In this document: one piece after another, positions 1 through 6,961 of the stretch
Numbering within the stretch: position 1 is the first letter of the stretch
Layout: each line of letters starts with the position of its first letter
NCBI GenBank assembly: GCA_947372865.1
Contig: CANBVJ010000029.1
Span: forward strand, 1 to 38,946
Source: Comamonadaceae bacterium
GTDB taxonomy: Bacteria > Pseudomonadota > Gammaproteobacteria > Burkholderiales > Burkholderiaceae_C
Reading direction: 5' to 3'
Length of the DNA: 38,946 nucleotides
Program-made: the position numbers and the translations under genes
Notes under the pieces: generated by a model
Databases searched by the model: none
What the model saw: only the letters and a program-made list of their open reading frames with translations
Told to the model about the DNA's origin: nothing

Positions 1-1
1 G

Positions 2-256
2 GCGGGTTCTGGATCCCGAGATCCCGCAACCGAAGCACTGATCAAGGTGCACGAGGCACTCCCCAGTGGATGGACCGCTGTCAAAAACAACAATGTTTAC
101 GTTACCTATGGACCGCTGGGTACCCCCAGCGGTGTGAACAATTTCACCCTGGCGATCTGTGCTGCCTCGGTGGCCTGCACGACATCAACGACGTCGAGCC
201 AATCCAACGTCGTAATGAACTCTGTCGGTCGGGTGCGGATAGACAGTTACAACTGA
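2..256 (+). CDS. Pseudopilin-like protein, C-terminal fragment (GspH/FimT-like), 5' end cut by window edge
   Basis: The reading frame is open from base 2 to a TGA at 254-256 and encodes about 84 residues, so the N-terminus lies outside the window. The end of the protein (VVMNSVGRVRID) resembles the last beta strand of GspH/FimT-type minor pseudopilins, which commonly finish with a small-residue-G-R-x-R motif. Two cysteines spaced C-x5-C (ICAASVAC) could form the disulfide loop usual in such pilins, and the region is rich in Thr, Ser and Asn, as in pilin heads. The N-terminal prepilin peptide and hydrophobic helix that would prove the family are not visible. The gene converges with cobT and the stops are only 4 bp apart. 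Function in type IV pilus or type II secretion assembly is inference. Confidence 0.5.
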   Translation, partial: AGSGSRDPATEALIKVHEALPSGWTAVKNNNVYVTYGPLGTPSGVNNFTLAICAASVACTTSTTSSQSNVVMNSVGRVRIDSYN

Positions 257-260
257 CGCC

Positions 261-2072
261 CTAAGGCCTTACGTCCAACACCCCCATCACCTCCGCCAGC
301 ACCTGCCGAGTCGTTTGCCCGGTCAAGTCCAGCACCGTGCTGCGCTGGTAATAGGCTCTCAGGTCCAAGCCCACGCCAACGCCGCGCAGCTCTATTTGGC
401 CTTGGACTTCGATGTGCGCGGCAGTGGCTTGTAAATGGCGGTCCAGGTAATGCGGGTCGTTGGCCAGGGCGGTGGCGCCGTCCATGGGGCTGCCATCGCT
501 GACCACCAGCAAGATGCGCCGGCGCACGTCTTGCGCCAGCAGGCGCGCGCTGGCCCAGCGCAGGGCTTCGCCGTCCACGCATTCGCGAAACAGCTCGGGC
601 TTGAGTAAGGCCGCCAGGCTCTGCCGCGCGCTGCGGTAGGGGCTGGCCTGGTCTTTGAAGACGATGTAGCACAGCTCGTTGAGCCGCCCAGGCGCCGCCG
701 GTTTGCCTGCGCGGCGCCAGTCACGCAGGGCGCGCCCGCCGTTCCAGGCGCCGGTGGTGTAGCCCAGCAGCTCTGTCTGCACGCCGGCGCGCTCCAGCGC
801 GCGCAGCAGCACGTCCAGCGCCGTGGCCAGCGCCAGCGCGTGGGTTTTCATGGAGCCCGAACAGTCCACCAGCACGCTCAAGGCGCAGTCGGTGTGCGCA
901 GCGATGTGCTCGGTGCGAAACAGGCGGCGCTCTTGCGGGCTGGCAATGAGCTGGCCCAGGCGGCTGCCATCAATGCGCCCGGACTCCTGGCCGCTGTCCC
1001 AGCCGTCCACCTCGGGCAGCGCCAGGCGCGCTTGCAACTGGCGCGCCAGCAAGCCGGGGCTGACCGCCGCCTGTGCCACGGAAACGTCTAGCGTGGCGCG
1101 CAGGCTGGCCAGTTGCTCGGTGCGCACCAGGGCGCTGGCGTCCACCACACGGTCATAGGCGGTGGTGAACACGCGATAGGCGTCAGGCGCGCCCTCGGGC
1201 GCGCCACGGGCGGAAAGCGCGCTGGCAAAGCCGGGTTCACTGTCGGCCTCAAAGTCCACCCAGATTTGCAGCCAGGCGTCTTCTTCGCCGTCTTCCTCGC
1301 GGGCGCGGGCGGCGGGCTTGCTGCTGTCCGCCTGCGTGTCCACCAGCCCCGCCACCACGGCGCCAATGGCCAGCGCGTGCACCGCGTAGTCGGCCTGGCT
1401 GTGGCGGCTGCGGCGCAAGCCCGCCAGGGCGTGGCCAATGCGCGGCGCCAGGCCAAAACGGGTGCCTTCCAGCAGGTCTTGCAGCGCCTCGGGCACGGGG
1501 TCGCCCGTCACGCGGGCGCGGCAGATATTGGCCACGGTGAGCAACAAAATGCCCTGCGCCGATTCGTGCAGTCGGGCGCGCACAAAGGCTTGCGACCAGG
1601 CCTCAAAGCGGTGGCGCATATTGGCGCGCACGCCGGGCCAGGCCTCGGGCACCATGGCCTCAGTGCGGTATTGCTCGAGCAGGTCAAACACCCGGCGGGC
1701 CATGGGCAGCGCCGGGCGCAATTGTTGGTGCAAGGCGCGGTCGCTAAAGCGCAGGCGCAGCGCCACGCCGTCGGCGGCACCACGAAAAGAGGCCAGGTCG
1801 TCGGCGGAGGCGGCGCTCGCGTCCGTTGGTGTACCGGCACCCGGGTTGCCGCTGTCGCTGGCGGGCGCAACCCCGGCCTGCGGATGCAAATGCGGCGCAA
1901 AACTGGGCAAAAGCGTGTGGCCTTGCCAGAGTTTGCGGCCCCGGTAGTGCAGGCCACTGTGGCCGCTCAGGGCCCGCAAGGTGGCGGCGCACAAGGCGTC
2001 AAGCCGCTGTTGGGTGCGCACCTGCGCTTGCACGCTGGGCGCGGTGCTACCCGCTTGCGCTGTGTCAGGCAT
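261..2072 (-). CDS. cobT: Cobaltochelatase subunit CobT (VWA domain)
   Basis: This is the VWA-containing partner of the CobS AAA+ ATPase in the aerobic (CobNST) cobaltochelatase, which inserts cobalt into hydrogenobyrinate diamide. The 603-residue product has an N-terminal helical region, an acidic patch (EEDGEEDAW) near residue 260, and a C-terminal von Willebrand A domain with an intact metal site: D403-x-S405-x-S407 in LVDCSGSMK, plus a later VVSDGSPMDG. The block before it (QESGRIDGSRLGQLI...ERRLFR) matches the usual CobT lead-in. The frame could start at 2168, but that would overlap cobS by 104 bp. ATG 2072 gives an 8-bp overlap with the cobS stop, typical of translational coupling, and was chosen. 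cobN is not in the window, so the pathway role is by family. Family assignment is firm. Confidence 0.85.
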   Translation of the reverse strand: MPDTAQAGSTAPSVQAQVRTQQRLDALCAATLRALSGHSGLHYRGRKLWQGHTLLPSFAPHLHPQAGVAPASDSGNPGAGTPTDASAASADDLASFRGAADGVALRLRFSDRALHQQLRPALPMARRVFDLLEQYRTEAMVPEAWPGVRANMRHRFEAWSQAFVRARLHESAQGILLLTVANICRARVTGDPVPEALQDLLEGTRFGLAPRIGHALAGLRRSRHSQADYAVHALAIGAVVAGLVDTQADSSKPAARAREEDGEEDAWLQIWVDFEADSEPGFASALSARGAPEGAPDAYRVFTTAYDRVVDASALVRTEQLASLRATLDVSVAQAAVSPGLLARQLQARLALPEVDGWDSGQESGRIDGSRLGQLIASPQERRLFRTEHIAAHTDCALSVLVDCSGSMKTHALALATALDVLLRALERAGVQTELLGYTTGAWNGGRALRDWRRAGKPAAPGRLNELCYIVFKDQASPYRSARQSLAALLKPELFRECVDGEALRWASARLLAQDVRRRILLVVSDGSPMDGATALANDPHYLDRHLQATAAHIEVQGQIELRGVGVGLDLRAYYQRSTVLDLTGQTTRQVLAEVMGVLDVRP

Positions 2073-3051
2073 GTGCGCCGTTGCCGTCGGCAAGCAGCGG
2101 CTGGTCAAAGCAGCGCTGAAAGTACTCGGCCACGGTGGCGCGTTCGGCCTCATCGCATTTGTTGACAAAAGACAGGCGCAGCGCCAGCGCCACGTCCTTG
2201 AAGATTTCCAGGTTTTCGGCCCAAGTGATCACCGTGCGCGGCGACATGACGGTGGACAGGTCGCCCAGCGCAAAGCCTTTGCGCGTGAGGTCAGCCACGG
2301 CCACCATTTGCGCCAGCAGGGTCTGGTGCTCGGGCCCGGCCAGCGCGGGCACGCGGGCGGCAACGATGGCGATTTCTTCGGCCGCGCTCAGGTAGTTCAG
2401 GGCGGCCACCAAGTTCCAGCGGTCCAACTGCGCGTGGTTCAGGCGCTGGGCGCCGTGGTACAGGCCATTCAAGTTGCCCAGGCCCAGGGTGTTGCTGGTG
2501 GCAAATAGCCGAAACTGCGGGTGCGCGCGCAGCACGGTGTTTTGGTCGAGCAGGGTGAACTGGCCTTCGCGCTCCAAGAGGCGCTGGATGACAAACATCA
2601 CGTCGGGCCGACCGGCGTCGTATTCGTCAAAGATCAGGGCCATGGGCCGCTGCAGCGCCCAGGGCACCATGCCTTGCTGGAACTCGGTGACTTGCTGGCC
2701 CTCGCGCAGCACCACGGCGTCGCGCCCCACCAGATCAAGGCGGCTGATGTGGCCATCCAAATTGATTCGCACGCAGGGCCAGTTCAGGCGCGCGGCCACT
2801 TGCTCGATGTGGGTGGATTTGCCGGTGCCGTGCAGGCCTTGCACCAGCACCCGCCGGTTGTGGCTAAAGCCAGCCAAGAGCGCCAGCGTCACTTCGGGGT
2901 TAAAGCGGTAGGCGGTATCGACCTCGGGCACGTGTTCGCTGGGCTCGGTAAAGGCGGGCACCTGCAAAGATGAATCAATGCCAAACACGCTGCGCACCGA
3001 GACCTGTTGCATGGGAATGGCAGCCGGCGCCGCAGTGGTGGACGCGCTCAT
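2065..3051 (-). CDS. cobS: Cobaltochelatase ATPase subunit CobS (AAA+)
   Basis: The 328-residue MoxR-like AAA+ ATPase is the length usual for CobS. Walker A is GLHGTGKST (residues 72-80), Walker B is LIFDEYD (about 139-145), and sensor-type FATSN follows near residue 195. The N-terminal FGID...VPEVDTAYRFNPE and the C-terminal ALRLSFVNKCDEAER...YQRCF-type segment are characteristic of CobS rather than of generic MoxR proteins. CobS forms the ATP-driven ring that works with CobT on the large CobN subunit. Its ATG overlaps the TGA of the upstream IclR gene (ATGA, 3048-3051), and its own stop overlaps the chosen cobT start. Regulator, cobS and cobT are therefore almost certainly one transcript. 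Confidence 0.9.
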   Translation of the reverse strand: MSASTTAAPAAIPMQQVSVRSVFGIDSSLQVPAFTEPSEHVPEVDTAYRFNPEVTLALLAGFSHNRRVLVQGLHGTGKSTHIEQVAARLNWPCVRINLDGHISRLDLVGRDAVVLREGQQVTEFQQGMVPWALQRPMALIFDEYDAGRPDVMFVIQRLLEREGQFTLLDQNTVLRAHPQFRLFATSNTLGLGNLNGLYHGAQRLNHAQLDRWNLVAALNYLSAAEEIAIVAARVPALAGPEHQTLLAQMVAVADLTRKGFALGDLSTVMSPRTVITWAENLEIFKDVALALRLSFVNKCDEAERATVAEYFQRCFDQPLLADGNGAHA

Positions 3052-3893
3052 GCGCCGGCCACCGCTGCAAGCGCGGCGCCCACGCCCGGGGTGGGCGTGG
3101 CGTCGGTCTCAATGCGGCTCAGGGCGACGGCGGCGCGCTGCAGCGCGGGCAACAAGGCCAGCGCCTTGTCGGCCGTCAGGCGCATCATGGGGGCTTGCAC
3201 CGCCACGCACAGGTTGGAACGGCCTGCAGACGACGGCACGGCCATGGCGACGCACAGCAGGCCGGGCAAAAATTCTTCGTTGTCCAGCGCAAAGCCCTGG
3301 CGGCGCACATTGCGTACTTCAGCCTCCAGAGCGTCCAGATCGGTCAGGGTTTTGGGGGTAAAGGCCTCCAGCGTCGCGTTGCCCAACAGGCGTTGGCGCT
3401 GGCCCGGGGCCATCTGGCTCAAAAACACCTTGCCGCTGGCCGAGCAATGCACCGGCACGCGCGAGCCCGGGTGCAAATAAAAGCGCAGTGGCGCGGGGGT
3501 TTCCACCCGGTCCAGGTAAATCACCTCGCTGCCGCTGAGCGCGGTCAGGTTGCAGCTTTCGCCCACTTCGGCCACCAGGTTGCGCAGTACCGCGTGGCGG
3601 GCGCCGTGCGCCGTATCGTTCATGAGCAGGTTTTCAGCCAGGCGGCGCAGGCGCACACCGGTGCCGTACTGGCGTCCGTCACCGCTGCGTTCCAGTAAAT
3701 GGGCGTTTTCTAGCTGCTGCAGCATGCGGTGCAGCGTGGGCTTGGGCACGTCGGTTTCGTCGGCCAGGCTTTGCAGCGAAAAATACTGGTCTTTGGAAGC
3801 AATCACCTCAAGGAGCGCGAACAGGCGCAGCGTGGGCGTGTCGCCGCTGACTTCCACAGGATCGGCTTTGGGTGGGGGAGCAAGAACTGGCAT
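3048..3893 (-). CDS. IclR-family transcriptional regulator
   Basis: The protein has the two-domain IclR plan. An N-terminal winged helix-turn-helix covers roughly residues 18-80 of the 281-residue product (LFALLEVIASKD...LADETDVPKPTLHRMLQQLE). The C-terminal effector domain carries the family blocks YLDRVETPAPLRF, VPVHCSASGKVFLS and GFALDNEEFLPGLLCVAMAVP. ATG 3893 was chosen over the upstream ATG 3929 because the extra 12 residues do not resemble the family. The gene diverges from xsc across a 235-bp intergenic region that contains dyads (see 3935-4033), so it probably controls the sulfonate operon and its own operon with cobS and cobT. The effector is unknown; sulfoacetaldehyde or a sulfonate precursor would be logical. 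Family certain, target inferred. Confidence 0.85.
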   Translation of the reverse strand: MPVLAPPPKADPVEVSGDTPTLRLFALLEVIASKDQYFSLQSLADETDVPKPTLHRMLQQLENAHLLERSGDGRQYGTGVRLRRLAENLLMNDTAHGARHAVLRNLVAEVGESCNLTALSGSEVIYLDRVETPAPLRFYLHPGSRVPVHCSASGKVFLSQMAPGQRQRLLGNATLEAFTPKTLTDLDALEAEVRNVRRQGFALDNEEFLPGLLCVAMAVPSSAGRSNLCVAVQAPMMRLTADKALALLPALQRAAVALSRIETDATPTPGVGAALAAVAGA

Positions 3894-3934
3894 GGCGCGG
3901 ATGATAGACCAAAGCGCAGCAACCTGCAATTTAA

Positions 3935-4033
3935 TGGAACAAAGCCTATCGAATAATGCATTTTAGACTTGCATCACCAGGGATTCATGGCTATAGTTTG
4001 CCTCAATTCCATTTTTCGGAACGCTTTGTTTCA
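3935..4033. promoter_or_regulatory. Candidate IclR-type operator region between the regulator and xsc
   Basis: TGGAACAAAGC (3935-3945) recurs in inverted orientation as GCTTTGTTTCA (4023-4033), matching at 10 of 11 positions. Just before the second copy is a dyad TTCC-N7-GGAA (4007-4021). The dyad sits immediately downstream of the predicted -10 of xsc, where a bound repressor would block RNA polymerase. The spacing of the inverted copies (about 88 bp centre to centre) would allow looping. Binding by the adjacent IclR protein is inference. Confidence 0.35.
3969..3997 (+). promoter_or_regulatory. Candidate sigma-70 promoter of the xsc operon
   Basis: A -10 element TATAGT (3992-3997, five of six consensus bases) lies 17 bp after a weak -35 TTGCAT (3969-3974). 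Transcription would start near 4004, leaving a leader of about 125 nt before the xsc ATG. No other good -10 was seen between 3894 and 4128. Read by eye only. Confidence 0.45.
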
Positions 4034-4128
4034 CAACCATTGGGTTTTGATGCAATGCAGCAATTTTGCGCAGCCGCTGCCGGTGGCTGCTTTTAACGCC
4101 TCTTTTTTACTTTCAGGAGACTTATTCC

Positions 4129-5946
4129 ATGAGCCAAGCCCCCAAAGACACCCGCACCGTCGTGAGCGGCATGCAAAAAATGACCCCCTCCGAGGCCTTT
4201 GTCGAGACCATGGTCGCCAACGGCGTGACCGACATCTTCGGCATCATGGGCTCGGCCTTCATGGACGCGATGGATATTTTTGCCCCCGCCGGTATCCGCC
4301 TGGTGCCCGTGGTGCATGAGCAGGGCGGCGCCCACATGGCCGACGGTTATGCCCGCGTGTCCGGTCGCCACGGCGTGGTGATTGGCCAAAACGGCCCCGG
4401 CATCAGCAACTGCGTGACCGCCATTGCTGCGGCCTATTGGGCGCACAGCCCGGTGGTGATGATCACGCCCGAGACCGGCACCATGGGCATGGGTCTAGGT
4501 GGCTTTCAAGAAGCCAACCAGCTGCCCATGTTTCAAGAGTTCACCAAATACCAGGGCCATGTGAACAACCCCAAGCGCATGGCCGAGTTCACCGGTCGCT
4601 GCTTCGACCGCGCCATGTCCGAGATGGCACCCACGCAGCTCAACATTCCACGCGACCATTTCTATGGCGAAATCACCTGCGAGATCCCCAAGCCCATGCG
4701 CGTGGAGCGCGGTTCGGGCGGCGAAAACAGCCTGGCTGCGGCCGTGGAACTGCTGGCCAACGCCAAGTTCCCCATCATCCTGTCCGGTGGTGGTGTGGTG
4801 ATGGGCGACGCGGTGCCTGAGTGCATTGCGCTGGCCGAACGCCTGGGCTCGCCGGTGGCCAATGGCTACCTGCGAAACGATTCCTTCCCCGCCAGCCACC
4901 CGCTGTGGGCCGGCCCCCTGGGTTATCAGGGCTCCAAAGCCGCCATGAAACTGATGGCGCAAGCCGACGTGGTGATCGCCCTGGGCTCGCGCATGGGCCC
5001 GTTTGGCACGCTGCCCCAGCACGGCATGGACTACTGGCCCAAAGACGCCAAGATCATCCAGGTCGAAGCCGACCACACCAACCTCGGTTTGGTGAAAAAA
5101 ATCACCGTGGGCATCCATGGCGACGCCAAGGCTGTGGCCAAAGAACTGCTCAAACGCCTGGCCGACCGCACCCTGGCCTGTGACGCCACCAAGGCCGAAC
5201 GCGCCGCCACCGTCAAGGCCGAAAAAGACGCCTGGGAAAAAGAACTCGACGCCTGGACCCACGAGCGCGACCCCTACAGCCTGGACATGATCGACGAAGC
5301 CAAGGGCGAACGCACACCCACCGGTGGCACCTACCTGCACCCCCGCCAAGTGCTGCGCGAGCTGGAAAAAGCCATGCCCAAGCGCGTGATGGTGTCCACC
5401 GACATCGGCAACATCAACGCCGTGGCCAACAGCTACCTGCGCTTTGACGAGCCGCGCAGCTTCTTCGCGCCCATGAGCTTTGGCAACTGCGGCTACTCGC
5501 TGCCCACCATGATCGGCGCCAAGGCCGCCGCCATGGACCGCCCCGCCGTGGCCTACGCCGGTGACGGCGCCTGGGGCATGAGCATGTCCGAACTGATGAC
5601 CGCCGTGCGCCACGACATTCCGGTGACCGCTGTGGTCTTCCACAACCGCCAGTGGGGCGCCGAGAAGAAAAACCAAGTGGACTTCTACAACCGCCGCTTT
5701 GTGGCTGGTGAGCTGGAAAGCGAAAGCTTTGCCGGTATCGCAATTGCCATGGGTGCCGAAGGCATCGTGGTGGACAAGTTGGAAGACGTGGGCCCGGCCT
5801 TCAAGCGCGCCATCGACATGCAGATGAACGAAGGAAAAACCTGCGTCATCGAGATCATGTGCACCCGCGAACTCGGCGACCCCTTCCGCCGCGACGCGTT
5901 GGCCAAGCCCGTGCGCTTTTTGGACAAGTACAAGGACTACGTCTAA
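4129..5946 (+). CDS. xsc: Sulfoacetaldehyde acetyltransferase Xsc
   Basis: Xsc is the thiamine-diphosphate enzyme (EC 2.3.3.15) that converts sulfoacetaldehyde plus phosphate to acetyl phosphate and sulfite in the cytoplasm. It is the convergence point of taurine, isethionate and related C2-sulfonate degradation. The 605-residue product has the usual length and three-domain ThDP fold: the N-terminal pyrimidine-binding domain with the catalytic Glu in VVHEQGGAHMADGYAR, a central domain, and a C-terminal pyrophosphate-binding motif starting at GDGAW near residue 480 and ending near HNRQWG. The GMGLGGFQEANQLPMFQEFTK region is typical of Xsc rather than acetolactate synthase. ATG 4129 follows AGGAGA (4115-4120). 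The longer frame from 4066 lacks family similarity. First gene of an operon with pta 22 bp downstream. Confidence 0.95.
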   Translation: MSQAPKDTRTVVSGMQKMTPSEAFVETMVANGVTDIFGIMGSAFMDAMDIFAPAGIRLVPVVHEQGGAHMADGYARVSGRHGVVIGQNGPGISNCVTAIAAAYWAHSPVVMITPETGTMGMGLGGFQEANQLPMFQEFTKYQGHVNNPKRMAEFTGRCFDRAMSEMAPTQLNIPRDHFYGEITCEIPKPMRVERGSGGENSLAAAVELLANAKFPIILSGGGVVMGDAVPECIALAERLGSPVANGYLRNDSFPASHPLWAGPLGYQGSKAAMKLMAQADVVIALGSRMGPFGTLPQHGMDYWPKDAKIIQVEADHTNLGLVKKITVGIHGDAKAVAKELLKRLADRTLACDATKAERAATVKAEKDAWEKELDAWTHERDPYSLDMIDEAKGERTPTGGTYLHPRQVLRELEKAMPKRVMVSTDIGNINAVANSYLRFDEPRSFFAPMSFGNCGYSLPTMIGAKAAAMDRPAVAYAGDGAWGMSMSELMTAVRHDIPVTAVVFHNRQWGAEKKNQVDFYNRRFVAGELESESFAGIAIAMGAEGIVVDKLEDVGPAFKRAIDMQMNEGKTCVIEIMCTRELGDPFRRDALAKPVRFLDKYKDYV

Positions 5947-5968
5947 GCCCCGGCCTGAAGGAGCCGCC

Positions 5969-6946
5969 ATGAGCGCTACCCCCGACGGCCAGGCCAGTCA
6001 TCCCCGTTTGGACCGTCTGGTGGTGCAAGCCACAGCGCGCGCCGGCAACACGCCGGGTGCGCTGGCCATGGTCTACCCCTGCGACGCGCTGGCCATGGAT
6101 GCGGCTGCCCGCATTCTGGACAGCGGCATGGCGTGCCCGGTGCTCATCGGCCCCGCCGACCTGATCGCCAAAGCCGCGGCGCTTGCTGGTGTGGACGTGC
6201 GCCTTTTTGAAGTGGTGGACACCGGCCCCCACGCGCCGGACGCCGCCCTGCGCGCCACCACCTTGGCACGCAGCGGCGCGGTCAGCGCGCTGATGAAAGG
6301 CTCGCTGCACACCGACGAGCTGATGAGCGCCGTGGTCAACAAGGCCACCGGCCTGCGCGGCACCGCGCGCATCAGCCACGCCTTTGTGTTTGACCTGCCG
6401 CGCTACCCCAAGCTGCTGGCGCTGGCCGACTGCGTGGTCAATATCGCGCCCGACCTGAAAACCAAAAAAGACATTTTGGGCAACGCCGTGGCCTTGTTGC
6501 AGACGCTGGGCATTGCGCACCCCAAAGTGGGCATCGTGACCGCGGTAGAAACCGTGAACCCTGCTATTCCCGCCACACTGGACGCGCGCGACCTGGTAGC
6601 CATGGCCCATGCCGGTGCCTGGCCGGGCGCGATTGTGGAAGGCCCGTTGGGCTTTGACAACGCGATTTCGGCCGAGGCTGCGCGCATCAAAAAAATCCAG
6701 TCGCAAGTGGCTGGCGACGCCGACCTGCTAGTGGTGCCGGATCTGAACGCCGGCAACATGCTCTACAAAAGCTTCAATTACATCGGCGGGGGCGACTGCG
6801 CCGGGCTGGTGCTGGGCGCGACCGTGCCCATTGTGTTGACCTCCCGCGCGGACAGCCTGCAGTCGCGCCTGGCCTCGGTGGCGCTGGCGGTGCTGTGCGC
6901 GCGGGCCCGGCAGCCAGTCATTAAGCCCGGTCTGAACTTCCTCTGA
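5969..6946 (+). CDS. pta: Phosphate acetyltransferase (short form)
   Basis: The 325-residue protein is the short, single-domain PTA/PTB form, lacking the DRTGG regulatory domain of E. coli Pta. It interconverts acetyl phosphate and acetyl-CoA (EC 2.3.1.8). Family blocks include MKGSLHTDELMSAV, the nucleotide-binding segment VEGPLGFDNAIS, and VVPDLNAGNMLYK close to the C-terminus. A clear ribosome binding site, AAGGAG (5958-5963), precedes ATG 5969. Its place directly after xsc shows its role: it captures the acetyl phosphate released by Xsc for central metabolism. Xsc-Pta pairing is well known in sulfonate degraders. No oddities seen. Confidence 0.92.
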   Translation: MSATPDGQASHPRLDRLVVQATARAGNTPGALAMVYPCDALAMDAAARILDSGMACPVLIGPADLIAKAAALAGVDVRLFEVVDTGPHAPDAALRATTLARSGAVSALMKGSLHTDELMSAVVNKATGLRGTARISHAFVFDLPRYPKLLALADCVVNIAPDLKTKKDILGNAVALLQTLGIAHPKVGIVTAVETVNPAIPATLDARDLVAMAHAGAWPGAIVEGPLGFDNAISAEAARIKKIQSQVAGDADLLVVPDLNAGNMLYKSFNYIGGGDCAGLVLGATVPIVLTSRADSLQSRLASVALAVLCARARQPVIKPGLNFL

Positions 6947-6961
6947 ACCAAGGATTCCCAC

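Noticed and set aside
2065-3051. CobS/CobT as a generic MoxR ATPase and VWA pair used in other maturation systems.
   Set aside because: The CobS N-terminal blocks and the CobT lead-in to the VWA domain fit cobaltochelatase subunits better. An alternative role is kept only as a question.
3969-4319. A 116-codon plus-strand frame spanning the xsc promoter.
   Set aside because: It overlaps xsc in another frame, has no ribosome binding site, and its translation resembles nothing.
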